A stretch of DNA of 40,257 bases, taken from assembly GCF_004119495.1 (NCBI RefSeq), contig NZ_NRQU01000044.1, positions 1 through 40,257 of the forward strand. The letters run 5' to 3'. Below the pieces are notes generated by a model. That model made no database searches. It saw nothing but the letters and a program-made list of their open reading frames with translations, and was not told where the DNA came from. Positions 1 to 8,025 of the stretch are shown here, one piece after another (the stretch's first letter is position 1; the number at the start of each line of letters is the position of its first letter). Source of the DNA: Flavobacterium sp. YO12 (lineage in GTDB: Bacteria > Bacteroidota > Bacteroidia > Flavobacteriales > Flavobacteriaceae). Position numbers and translations under genes: made by a program.

Positions 1-224
1 ATCTAAATTACATATTTTATTCAAAATACTACAAATCAAACATTTAAAATAAAATATCCGATTGTGTTTTTTTCGTAATTTGCAATAATCAAAAAACTAA
101 AATCAAAAGCTAACAAAACATTTTTTTTATTCTTATTCGTCTTAACTATTATTCATTCTCCAAAAAATCTTAATAATCCTTTTATAAAGATAACTATTGG
201 GAACGACTGAGAGAAAATAAATCT

Positions 225-255
225 AAGCCTCAAATATTCTGAGACTTTTTCTTTT
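225..255 (+). terminator. Rho-independent terminator of an upstream gene outside the window
   Basis: An 8-bp imperfect stem (AAGCCTCA at 225-232 against TGAGACTT at 240-247, one C/A mismatch) encloses a 7-nt loop and runs into a T-rich tract (246-254). It lies before the start at 294 and most likely ends transcription of a plus-strand gene left of the window. The rest of 1-293 is AT-rich and I see no gene in it. Confidence 0.6.
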
Positions 256-293
256 GATTTTTTCCGAACTTTACATCCTTAAATAAATTAAAA

Positions 294-1250
294 ATGAAAG
301 CACTTACCTTCTCTACTTTTGGAGAATCAAATGTTTTAGAATATATCGAAATCCCAAATCCGCAGTTAAAGAGCAATGAAATTCTAGTTGAAATGAAAGC
401 TATTGGATTAAATTTTGCGGATGTTTATAGACGAAAGGGAAATTATCATTTAAAAGGAAACCCACCTTTTATTGCTGGTTATGAAGGTGCAGGAATTGTT
501 GTTGATTCTAATAATTCAGATTATAAAATAGGAGATCGTGTGGCTTTTGCCGATGTTCCTTTTGCTAATGCTGAATTAGTTGCTGTTAATACAAATCATG
601 TTATTCCTTTGCCAGACGATATTTCATTTGAAACTGCTGCTTCTGTTTTACTGCAAGGTTTGACTGCACATTATTTAGCGACCGACAGCCATAAAACCAC
701 AAAAGACGAAACTGTTCTTATTCATGCTGCTGCCGGAGGCGTTGGTCAGCTTTTAACACAAATCAGTAAATTGCTGGGGGCGAATGTTATCGGTTTAACC
801 TCATCTGCAGAAAAAGCAAAAACAGCAATTAAACATGGTGTTGATCATGTTTTACTATATAATGAGGATTGGAAATCAGATCTTTTAAAAATAATCCCAA
901 ATGGTGTTGATGTGGTTTACGACAGTATTGGAAGTACCTTAATGGAAAGCTTTGAAGTTACGAAAGAATGTGGTCAAGTTGTTTTCTTCGGAATGGCGGG
1001 CGGAGATCCTGAATTTGTAAATCCAAGAATGTTAATGGACAGTTCTAAAACTTTAACTGGAGGTGATTTGTGGAGTTATTTAAATTCTAAGGAAGAAAGA
1101 ATAAAAAGAGCCAATCAACTATTTAATTGGATTTTAGATAAAAAAATCAAACTTTCAGAACCAACTTCATTCAAACTATCGGAAGGAAAAACAGCACATG
1201 ATTTTTTAGAAAGCAGAAAAAGCACTGGAAAAATAATTTTAATCCCTTAA
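294..1250 (+). CDS. Quinone oxidoreductase-like zinc-independent medium-chain dehydrogenase
   Basis: This 318-residue protein has the medium-chain dehydrogenase/reductase layout: an N-terminal GroES-like domain (about residues 1-120, with the GYEGAG motif near 62-67) and a Rossmann domain opening with the NADPH-binding AAAGGVG at 145-151. The catalytic zinc ligands of alcohol dehydrogenases are not evident, which fits the quinone oxidoreductase (QOR, NADPH:quinone reductase) branch. The length is normal for QOR (about 320-330). It probably acts in the cytosol on quinones or reactive enones; the substrate cannot be told from sequence. The ATG at 294 begins a canonical QOR start (MKALTF). It stands alone, with a terminator before it and a shared inverted repeat after it. 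Confidence 0.85.
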   Translation: MKALTFSTFGESNVLEYIEIPNPQLKSNEILVEMKAIGLNFADVYRRKGNYHLKGNPPFIAGYEGAGIVVDSNNSDYKIGDRVAFADVPFANAELVAVNTNHVIPLPDDISFETAASVLLQGLTAHYLATDSHKTTKDETVLIHAAAGGVGQLLTQISKLLGANVIGLTSSAEKAKTAIKHGVDHVLLYNEDWKSDLLKIIPNGVDVVYDSIGSTLMESFEVTKECGQVVFFGMAGGDPEFVNPRMLMDSSKTLTGGDLWSYLNSKEERIKRANQLFNWILDKKIKLSEPTSFKLSEGKTAHDFLESRKSTGKIILIP

Positions 1251-1253
1251 TTT

Positions 1254-1309
1254 TTTTTCGCCACAAATTCATGAATTATTTAAAATAAAACGTGACTCGT
1301 GGCGAAAAA
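1254..1309. terminator. Bidirectional terminator-like inverted repeat between convergent genes
   Basis: The arms TTTTTCGCCAC (1254-1264) and GTGGCGAAAAA (1299-1309) are perfect complements over 11 bp around a 34-nt loop that itself holds the palindrome AATTCATGAATT. T-runs lie outside the stem on both strands, so it can terminate both the dehydrogenase (+) and the split gene at 1316-2394 (-). The long loop and the CGCCAC/GTGGCG arms look like a dispersed flavobacterial intergenic element rather than a minimal terminator; that part is recollection, not measured. Confidence 0.6.
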
Positions 1310-1315
1310 TATACT

Positions 1316-2394
1316 TTACAATTGATCAATTTCTATTTTAGTCAATTCTGACAATTCTAAAATTCTATCAACTTCATTTTTATTAGCAACAAAAAATAGG
1401 TAACTATCTCCTTTTGTGTCATAACTCATCAACTCTAATTCTTGTTTCGCTAGTTCTTTTTGTATGTACGGAAACAAATCGTGACTGTAGGTTTCGTCAG
1501 GATAATCAAATTTAAAATCCTGATCAATCAAATCAGATACAATAGCCTCTGCTTCTTCTGCATCAAACTTCCAATCGCTGTGCCAGCTGTTTATACCTTC
1601 AAAAAAATCAAACTCATCATCGTAATCATAGTCCTCGATTCCTTCCTCAAAAGCTTCAAAAAGAATCTGTGCCTGATTTTCTAACAATTCATCTTTCATT
1701 TCTCCTCTTGAAATCAATCGCAAAAACTCTTGAAAATGCTCAACTGAAGTACTTTCAGCTATTAGACTTTCTGCTGAAGGTTTTACAACTTTTTCAGGTA
1801 TTTCGGCTCCTAAATATTCGCAAATACCCTGCAAAACAATTTCAAAATCCTTAAAACCAATTTTCTGAATTTCATTAGTTGGTTCTTTTATATCGACTGC
1901 TTTAAGTTCTAAAAGTCCGCGTGTATAATCATAAAAATAGCTGTTATTATATAGTAATTTAAAATCGTTTGTTTCCATACTGTCAGTACAACAAAAGAAA
2001 ACAATGAAATTATTTAAAACATGCTTCAAATGCTTTTTCATTTCTGGAGCAGGCTTTGAGAAAAATTCGATGTGAATGTAATAATAACTCAATCCTTCCT
2101 TTATCTCTTCATCTGAAAGCGGTCCTATATTTACCTTTTTATATACCTCATTTAAAATTTCGTATGCATTATTAAAACCTGCTTTTTAATTTCTGCTTTT
2201 CCTTCATCATGATCAAATGAATCTGGAATTGAATATAAGGTTACAGAAACAGTATCATGAATTCCCTTCATTTTGAAATTCAACCTGCTTGATTCGTGGT
2301 ATAAATGAGAATAAACTTCGTATAAAACATCAAAAGAAACAATCGACTTTGGGTCATTATTTCTATTAAACAAATTAGAAAAAAAACTGCTCAT
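1316..2394 (-). pseudogene. Hypothetical protein, split by a frameshift in an A5 tract
   Basis: Two reading frames cover one protein. The N-terminal 80 residues are read from ATG 2394 to a stop at 2152; the remaining ~258 residues are open in another frame down to 1316. Adding one A to the A5 run (T5 on the plus strand at 2183-2187) continues the protein through residues AGFNNAYEIL into the second frame and gives 359 aa with no other stop. The apparent start of the downstream half is a TTG inside the gene. The C-terminal part is acidic with the run YSHDLFPYIQKEL. It loosely recalls DUF6630-type proteins, but I do not firmly recognise the family. There is no signal peptide, so it is probably cytosolic. 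A good flavobacterial promoter precedes it, so the gene was at least recently expressed. Confidence 0.75.
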
Positions 2395-2440
2395 TGAAAT
2401 TGGTATTTAAAAAATCGAAATAATAGTAAAATTAAGTATT

Positions 2441-2475
2441 CAAAACTATGGTTTATTTACTACAAAAAGAACAAA
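2441..2475 (-). promoter_or_regulatory. Flavobacterial sigma-A promoter for the split hypothetical gene
   Basis: On the minus strand the sequence reads TTTG (2475-2472), a 23-nt spacer, then TAGTTTTG (2448-2441). This fits the published Bacteroidetes/Flavobacterium consensus TTTG-N17-23-TAnnTTTG at every specified base. The -7 box lies about 47 nt upstream of the ATG at 2394, a normal leader length. Confidence 0.65.
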
Positions 2476-2556
2476 CCAATATGTTTTTTATATTCAATAC
2501 ATCATACTAAGCAACTTTTAAATAAGTATAAAAACGTTGTAACAAAAAACAAGCTC

Positions 2557-4116
2557 TTATTTCAATGTTTCTGCAATCATCAAAGCGCATTTCTCTCCGT
2601 CAATTGCTGCAGAAATAATTCCTCCTGCATATCCGGCTCCTTCTCCACAAGGATACAATCCTTTTATCTGTAAGTGCTCTAAAGTTTGAGCATCTCTCGG
2701 AATTCGTACTGGCGATGAAGTTCTGCTTTCTGGTGCGTGTAAAATTGCTTCATTGGTCAAGTAACCTCGCATTGATTTACCAAACTCTTTAAAACCTTCA
2801 CGTAAAATCTGCGATAAAAATCCTGGAAAAACCTGTCCCATTTCGACAGAAGTTGTTCCGGGAACATATGATGTTTTTGGAATATCTGCAGAAACTTTGT
2901 TCTGTGTAAAATCAACCATTCTCTGAGCTGGAACTTTTTGAGTTTGTCCAGCTAAATGCCATGCTTTTTGTTCAATGCTTTTTTGAAATTCCATTCCAGC
3001 AAGAGCACCAAATTTTGCAAAAGGTTTAAAATCTTCTAGCTTCAACTCAATTACAATTCCTGAATTTGCTGTTGCTTGATCTCGTTTGGATGGCGACCAG
3101 CCGTTTGTAACTACTTCACCTGGACTTGTAGCACAAGGTGCAATTACTCCACCCGGACACATACAAAACGAATACATTCCACGACCGTTTACTTGTTTTA
3201 CTATTGAATATGGAGCCGGCGGCAAATGTTCACCTCGATAATCACAACTGTATTGAATACTGTCGATTAATTCCTGTGAATGTTCTGCACGCACTCCTAA
3301 AGCAAAAGGTTTTGCTTCGATTAAAATTTTCTTTTTATCTAATAATTCAAAAATATCTCGCGCTGAATGTCCAGTTGCTAATATTAATTTATTAGCGAGA
3401 ATTTTATCTCCATTTTGAGTTACAATTCCTTCAACTTCATTGTTTTTTACTAAAATATCCGTTACTCGAGTATCAAACAAAACTTGGCCTCCAAACTCAA
3501 TGATTTTATTTCGAATATCCTCAATAATTTTCGGCAGTTTATTAGTCCCGATATGTGGATGTGCTTCAATCAAAATATCTTCTGAAGCGCCAAAAGCAAC
3601 CAAAAGTTCTAAAATCCTAGTAACGTCACCACGTTTTTTAGAACGTGTATACAATTTTCCATCAGAGTAGGTTCCTGCACCGCCTTCACCAAAACAATAA
3701 TTTGAATCTTCGTTTACGATATGTTCTACATTTATTGCTTTTAGATCGCGTCGGCGTCCGCGAACATCTTTTCCTCGTTCTAGTACAATTGGTTTCAAAC
3801 CTAATTCAATTAATTGCAAAGCGGCAAAAAGCCCAGCTGGACCTGCACCAACAACAATCACTTCTTGTGCAGAAGAAACGTCCTTATATATAGGTAGTTC
3901 AATTTTGGTTTCCTGAAAAGGTTCGCCTTTTAAATATATTATAACTTTCAAATTGATTTTTATCGCTTTTTGACGAGCATCAATCGAACGTTTTAAAATT
4001 GTAATATGCTGAATTTCGTTGGGAGAAACCTTTATTTGTTTTGATAAATAATCTTTAAGCAACAATTCGTTTGCTGCAGTTTCTGGAGTTACCTGAAGTA
4101 AAAGTTCTCTTGGCAT
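2557..4116 (-). CDS. FAD-dependent dehydrogenase, COG2509 type
   Basis: This 519-residue flavoprotein has an ~80-residue N-terminal extension, then the dinucleotide-binding motif GAGPAG at 90-95. The family motif FGEGGAGTYSDGKL follows in the FAD domain, and the C-terminal FAD-contacting segment reads GEGAGYAGGI near residue 495. These mark the COG2509 'uncharacterised FAD-dependent dehydrogenase' family, related to HI0933/BaiN-like and GidA-like folds. The in vivo substrate is unknown for the family. A CMCPGG segment carries two cysteines and is usual there. It is cytosolic, with no signal peptide. The ATG at 4116 starts a typical MPREL N-terminus. It is monocistronic and divergent from the small gene at 4422. 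Confidence 0.85.
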   Translation of the reverse strand: MPRELLLQVTPETAANELLLKDYLSKQIKVSPNEIQHITILKRSIDARQKAIKINLKVIIYLKGEPFQETKIELPIYKDVSSAQEVIVVGAGPAGLFAALQLIELGLKPIVLERGKDVRGRRRDLKAINVEHIVNEDSNYCFGEGGAGTYSDGKLYTRSKKRGDVTRILELLVAFGASEDILIEAHPHIGTNKLPKIIEDIRNKIIEFGGQVLFDTRVTDILVKNNEVEGIVTQNGDKILANKLILATGHSARDIFELLDKKKILIEAKPFALGVRAEHSQELIDSIQYSCDYRGEHLPPAPYSIVKQVNGRGMYSFCMCPGGVIAPCATSPGEVVTNGWSPSKRDQATANSGIVIELKLEDFKPFAKFGALAGMEFQKSIEQKAWHLAGQTQKVPAQRMVDFTQNKVSADIPKTSYVPGTTSVEMGQVFPGFLSQILREGFKEFGKSMRGYLTNEAILHAPESRTSSPVRIPRDAQTLEHLQIKGLYPCGEGAGYAGGIISAAIDGEKCALMIAETLK

Positions 4117-4421
4117 TGTATCTTATTTATTAGCTTTTCTTTCTATGAAAAGAAGATGCAAAAATAACATTTTAAAATGAGATTTTATGTTTCCTAAAAA
4201 AATTGCACGCAGATTAATACTGATCAAAGCAGATTTTATCCTTAATCTATTTTTTACAGATTTTTTGATTAAAAAGATTTCTTTAAGAACAGGTTAGACG
4301 CTGCAGTGCATCTCTACACAAAAAAACTTAGACCCGAAGCTTCGGGATAGCATCTCAGAATCTTAGAACCTTAAAAAAAGACTTTGTACCTTTGCCGCTC
4401 TGAACCTTTGTACCTTAAAAA
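4117..4421. other. 305-bp divergent intergenic region with palindrome and two -7 boxes
   Basis: No gene is visible. For the flavoprotein (-) a -7 box TATTTTTG lies at 4166-4159. For the small gene (+) a TACCTTTG box lies at 4387-4394. The middle holds GCAGATT-type tracts (about 4208-4265), a CTGCAGTGCATCTCTAC segment (about 4302-4318) and a perfect 14-bp palindrome CCCGAAGCTTCGGG at 4333-4346. The TTTGTACCTT segment occurs twice (4384 and 4408). These tracts resemble dispersed intergenic repeats of Flavobacterium genomes, from memory only. Confidence 0.5.
4387..4394 (+). promoter_or_regulatory. -7 element TACCTTTG of the small gene at 4422
   Basis: TACCTTTG matches the flavobacterial TAnnTTTG box and sits 27 nt upstream of the ATG at 4422. 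No good TTTG -33 box is seen 17-23 nt further upstream, so the call rests on half the consensus. Confidence 0.45.
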
Positions 4422-4661
4422 ATGTCAAGAAAAATAAAACTTATCTGGGATTTTCGTGGCCCAGCTTCTGCAAAAACAGCCGAACATCATGAAATTCATT
4501 TAAAAGAATATATCACAATCGAAAAACTTCCTTTAAATATTACGGGATTTAAAATCATCGACGATATGTACGCCATAGCTTTTATGGTGGTAACCGATGA
4601 AAATATGATTCAAGTTAGAGATGCTTTGAAACCACATCGAGGAGAATTATACGAAAGTTAA
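4422..4661 (+). CDS. Small conserved-looking hypothetical protein (79 aa)
   Basis: An ATG-started 79-residue ORF on the strand opposite to both neighbours. It has a -7 box ahead of it and a 16-bp inverted-repeat terminator behind it, which supports it as a real independent gene. The protein is soluble, without signal peptide or membrane segment. Its N-terminus (KLIWDFRGPASAKTAEHHEIHLKE) is rich in charged and His residues, followed by an alternating hydrophobic stretch (GFKIIDDMYAIAFMVV) typical of a small alpha/beta fold. I do not recognise a named family and assign no function. Confidence 0.65.
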   Translation: MSRKIKLIWDFRGPASAKTAEHHEIHLKEYITIEKLPLNITGFKIIDDMYAIAFMVVTDENMIQVRDALKPHRGELYES

Positions 4662-4693
4662 AATTCCAACCTCTTTGAGAAACTCTAAATAAA

Positions 4694-4739
4694 AAATTCC
4701 AAATTCCAATTACATCAGTAGTTTTGGAATTTGGAATTT
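4694..4739. terminator. Perfect 16-bp inverted repeat between convergent genes
   Basis: AAATTCCAAATTCCAA (4694-4709) and TTGGAATTTGGAATTT (4724-4739) are exact complements around a 14-nt loop. The stem lies between the convergent small gene and recQ and can terminate both. Each arm is a tandem duplication of AATTCCA-like units, and a further partial copy (TTTTGGAATTTG) follows near 4757-4768, suggesting a dispersed intergenic repeat. Confidence 0.65.
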
Positions 4740-4775
4740 ATATTTTAAGTTTTTTTGTTTTGGAATTTGCTTTCT

Positions 4776-6971
4776 TTAATTCGCGACCTCGCTGATAAAC
4801 TTAATACGCATTAAACGTAATTCATCAATATCGTAATCACCGTCGAATTCTTTTAATGCATCCTCGATTTTGTCTGATTCTGATTCCATGAAATAATCGT
4901 GAATTTCTTCCTGCTGATCATCATCAAGCATATCATCAACCCAATATTTGATATTCAGTTTTGTTCCTGAATATACAATTTGCTCCATTTCTTTAATTAA
5001 AGCATCCATCGAAAGTCCTTTTGCAGAAGCGATATCGCTTAAAGGCAATTTTCGATCGATATTCTGAATGATATACAATTTATTGGCAGAATTTACACCG
5101 GTAGATTTTACCACTAAATCGTCTGGACGAATAATATCATTATCTTCAACATATCTGCTGATTAAGGTAACGAATTCGCTTCCGTATTTTTTAGCTTTTC
5201 CTTCTCCAACTCCGTGAATGTTGTACAATTCAGTTAATGAAATTGGATATTTTAAAGCCATATCTTCAAGCGAAGGATCTTGAAAAACAACAAATGGTGG
5301 AACACCTAATTTTTTAGCTACTTTTTTACGCAGTTCGCGCAGCATTCCCATCAAAACTTCATCGGCTGTACCTGATGATTTTGATGATGCAACAATAGCT
5401 TCATCATCAGCTTCACTGTATTCGTGATCTTCTGACATCAGGAATGAAACTGGTTTTTTGATAAAATCTAAACCTTGTTTGGTAATTTTTATGACACCAT
5501 AAGTTTCAATATCTTTTGACAAATAGCCGCTTACTAAAACTTGTCTAAGCAAAGCCATCCAATATTTCTCGTCATGATCTGAACCTGAACCAAAGAAAGA
5601 CTGCGTATCTGTTTTATGCGCTTTTATAACGGCATTGACACGACCTATTAAGGTAAAGACAATTTCTTTTGACTTATATATATGTTTGGTATCGCGAACA
5701 ATTTCAAGCAATTTAACCACTTGATCTTTAGCTTCAACTTTATTCTTAGGATTACGAACATTGTCATCCATATCTGCGCCTTCACCAGTTTCGCTGTCAA
5801 ATTCTTCACCAAAGTAATGGAGTAAAAATTTACGGCGTGACATTGAGGTTTCTGCATAAGCAACAACTTCCTGTAAAAGGGCAAAACCAATTTCTTGTTC
5901 AGCAACTGGCTTACCTGACATAAATTTTTCTAATTTCTCTACATCTTTATAAGAGTAATATGCCAAACAATGTCCTTCGCCGCCGTCACGACCTGCGCGG
6001 CCTGTTTCTTGGTAATAACTTTCTAATGATTTTGGAATATCGTGGTGAATTACAAAACGAACATCGGGTTTATCAATACCCATTCCGAAAGCAATCGTTG
6101 CAACAACTACATCAACGTCCTCCATTAAAAACATATCCTGATGTTTTGCTCTTGTTTTTGCATCTAAACCAGCGTGGTAAGGAACAGCGCTAATTCCGTT
6201 TACTTGTAAAACCTCAGCAATCGATTCTACTTTTTTACGGCTTAAACAGTAAATAATTCCTGATTTGCCTTTATGTTGTTTGATAAATCGAATAATATCC
6301 GACTCAATATTTTTAGTTTTTGTACGTACTTCGTAATATAAATTAGGTCTGTTAAACGAAGCTTTAAAGGTATTTGCATCTACCATATCCAAGTTCTTCA
6401 AGATATCTTCCTGTACCTTTGGTGTGGCAGTAGCAGTAAGTCCAATAATTGGCACTTTACCTAATTGTTTAATTATGTTTCTAAGATTTCTGTATTCTGG
6501 TCTAAAATCATGACCCCATTCTGAAATACAATGCGCTTCGTCGATAGCAACAAATGAAATGGGTACGCTTTGCAAGAAAGTAACATATTCTTCTTTTGTT
6601 AAAGATTCTGGAGCTACATATAAGAGTTTAGTCAATCCAGATGAAATGTCTTTTTTAACTTGTGCAATTTCTGTTTTAGTAAGTGAGGAATTCAGTACAT
6701 GTGCAATTCCGTTTTCTGAAGAAAGGCTTCGAATTGCATCTACCTGATTTTTCATTAGAGCAATTAAAGGAGATACAACAATGGCTGTTCCTTCCTGAAT
6801 TAAAGCGGGTAATTGATAACAAAGAGACTTTCCTCCGCCAGTAGGCATAATTACAAAAGTATTCTTTTTATCTAAAATACTCGTAATGACTTGCTCTTGC
6901 AAGCCTTTAAATTGGCTAAAGCCGAAATACTTCTTTAATTCCTTATGTATTTCAATTTCGTTTGAATTCAT
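4776..6971 (-). CDS. recQ: ATP-dependent DNA helicase RecQ
   Basis: This 731-residue RecQ-family 3'-5' helicase acts in recombination and fork repair. Visible motifs are Walker A TGGGKS (44-49), DEAH (144-147), motif III GLTATAT (177-183) and motif VI QETGRAGRDG (321-330). The winged-helix RQC region and an HRDC-like C-terminal segment (KLGVPPFVVF onward) follow. One oddity is that the zinc-binding subdomain after motif VI (about residues 374-408) has none of the four cysteines used by E. coli RecQ; the segment reads SRRKFLLHYFGEEF and then an acidic stretch. Length exceeds E. coli RecQ (about 610), mostly through a longer C-terminus. The ATG at 6971 is preceded by a good promoter. It is divergent from kdsD. 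Confidence 0.93.
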   Translation of the reverse strand: MNSNEIEIHKELKKYFGFSQFKGLQEQVITSILDKKNTFVIMPTGGGKSLCYQLPALIQEGTAIVVSPLIALMKNQVDAIRSLSSENGIAHVLNSSLTKTEIAQVKKDISSGLTKLLYVAPESLTKEEYVTFLQSVPISFVAIDEAHCISEWGHDFRPEYRNLRNIIKQLGKVPIIGLTATATPKVQEDILKNLDMVDANTFKASFNRPNLYYEVRTKTKNIESDIIRFIKQHKGKSGIIYCLSRKKVESIAEVLQVNGISAVPYHAGLDAKTRAKHQDMFLMEDVDVVVATIAFGMGIDKPDVRFVIHHDIPKSLESYYQETGRAGRDGGEGHCLAYYSYKDVEKLEKFMSGKPVAEQEIGFALLQEVVAYAETSMSRRKFLLHYFGEEFDSETGEGADMDDNVRNPKNKVEAKDQVVKLLEIVRDTKHIYKSKEIVFTLIGRVNAVIKAHKTDTQSFFGSGSDHDEKYWMALLRQVLVSGYLSKDIETYGVIKITKQGLDFIKKPVSFLMSEDHEYSEADDEAIVASSKSSGTADEVLMGMLRELRKKVAKKLGVPPFVVFQDPSLEDMALKYPISLTELYNIHGVGEGKAKKYGSEFVTLISRYVEDNDIIRPDDLVVKSTGVNSANKLYIIQNIDRKLPLSDIASAKGLSMDALIKEMEQIVYSGTKLNIKYWVDDMLDDDQQEEIHDYFMESESDKIEDALKEFDGDYDIDELRLMRIKFISEVAN

Positions 6972-6997
6972 TCTTTATTTAAATGGATATTTTTGTA

Positions 6998-7005
6998 TAA
7001 ATTTG
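6998..7005 (+). promoter_or_regulatory. -7 element TAAATTTG for the kdsD operon
   Basis: TAAATTTG is an exact TAnnTTTG box 54 nt before the proposed kdsD TTG start. Only a weak TTTA is present at the -33 distance, so the assignment is tentative. It would drive kdsD-tatC and possibly the two genes behind them. Confidence 0.4.
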
Positions 7006-7012
7006 CAACACA

Positions 7013-7043
7013 TAAAGATACAACTTTCTTTTATACATACAAA
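7013..7043 (-). promoter_or_regulatory. recQ promoter
   Basis: Minus-strand TTTG (7043-7040), a 19-nt spacer and TATCTTTA (7020-7013) match the flavobacterial consensus at all but the last -7 base. The -7 box lies 41 nt upstream of the recQ ATG. It overlaps the leader region of the divergent kdsD gene, so the two promoters are back to back. Confidence 0.5.
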
Positions 7044-7059
7044 TTTTAAATATTCTGTT

Positions 7060-8025
7060 TTGATCACAAAAGAAAATATATTGGCGATTGCCAAAAAAAC
7101 CATACTCTCTGAAAGTGAAGCAATTACAAAGTTAATCGATTTTCTTGATGAAAATTTCTTCGAAGCAACCCAGCGCATATATGAAACTAAAGGTCGTTTG
7201 ATCGTTACCGGCATAGGAAAAAGCGCCATTATTGCTCAAAAAATGGTTGCTACTTTCAACTCTACCGGAACGCCTTCTATGTTCCTGCATGCTTCAGAGG
7301 CAATTCATGGCGATTTAGGAATGATACAAAATGAAGACATCATTATTTGCATTTCAAAAAGCGGCAACAGCCCTGAAATTAAAGTATTAGTACCGTTATT
7401 AAAACGCTTTGGAAATACTTTAATTGCTATTACTGGAAATATAACTTCGGCTTTGGCCAAAGGTTCTGACTATGTTTTAAATACTACCGTAGATACTGAG
7501 GCCTGCCCTATTAATCTGGCTCCAACAAACAGCACGACTGCACAACTTGTAATGGGAGACGCGCTTGCTGTATGCCTTATGGAAATGCGTGATTTTAAAC
7601 CAGAAGATTTTGCGGTTTATCATCCGGGAGGTGCTTTGGGCAAAAAATTACTGCTTCGCGTAAAAGATATGATTGAGCATTCGTTAAAACCAATGGTAAC
7701 TCCTGAAACATCTGTTAAAAAGGTAATTTTTGAAATCTCTGAAAAAAGACTTGGTGTTACGGCAGTTATCGAAAATGATAAAATCGTAGGCATTATTACT
7801 GATGGAGACATAAGAAGAATGCTGAATGACAGAGATTCTATTGCAGATTTGACTGCTAAAGATATTATGTCTAAAAACCCAAAATTAGTATCTTCAGAAA
7901 CTATGGCTGTTGACGCCTTAAATATTCTTGAAGATTTTTCTATAACACAGCTTATCGTTGCAGACAACGGCGAATACAAAGGAGTACTGCATTTACATGA
8001 CATTTTAAAAGAAGGAATCGTATAA
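7060..8025 (+). CDS. kdsD: KpsF/GutQ-family D-arabinose 5-phosphate isomerase
   Basis: It interconverts D-ribulose 5-phosphate and D-arabinose 5-phosphate, the first step of Kdo synthesis for LPS. An N-terminal SIS domain carries GIGKSAIIAQK, the HASEAIHGDLGM segment and SKSGNSPE; two CBS domains fill the C-terminal third. The frame stays open upstream to 6886, but that stretch runs antisense into recQ and encodes no family sequence. The TTG at 7060 (LITKENILAIAKK) gives 321 aa, the usual KdsD length, so I prefer it. Its stop overlaps the tatC start by one base. The pairing with lptB three genes on fits an envelope-LPS operon. Confidence 0.88.
   Translation: MITKENILAIAKKTILSESEAITKLIDFLDENFFEATQRIYETKGRLIVTGIGKSAIIAQKMVATFNSTGTPSMFLHASEAIHGDLGMIQNEDIIICISKSGNSPEIKVLVPLLKRFGNTLIAITGNITSALAKGSDYVLNTTVDTEACPINLAPTNSTTAQLVMGDALAVCLMEMRDFKPEDFAVYHPGGALGKKLLLRVKDMIEHSLKPMVTPETSVKKVIFEISEKRLGVTAVIENDKIVGIITDGDIRRMLNDRDSIADLTAKDIMSKNPKLVSSETMAVDALNILEDFSITQLIVADNGEYKGVLHLHDILKEGIV

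Noticed and set aside
2183..2187. Programmed -1 ribosomal frameshifting at the split hypothetical gene
   Set aside because: The site in frame is T AAA AAG, which does not allow tandem re-pairing of the P-site codon, unlike A AAA AAG. No downstream stem-loop is evident.
3138..3893. Plus-strand open frames inside the flavoprotein gene
   Set aside because: They mirror the coding strand's composition, lack promoters and give low-complexity proteins.
6886..7059. N-terminal extension of KdsD up to 6886
   Set aside because: It is antisense to recQ and its promoter, has no family sequence, and makes the protein 58 residues too long.
7620..8003. 127-residue minus-strand frame inside kdsD
   Set aside because: Serine- and isoleucine-rich shadow of the CBS domains with no start context or homology.
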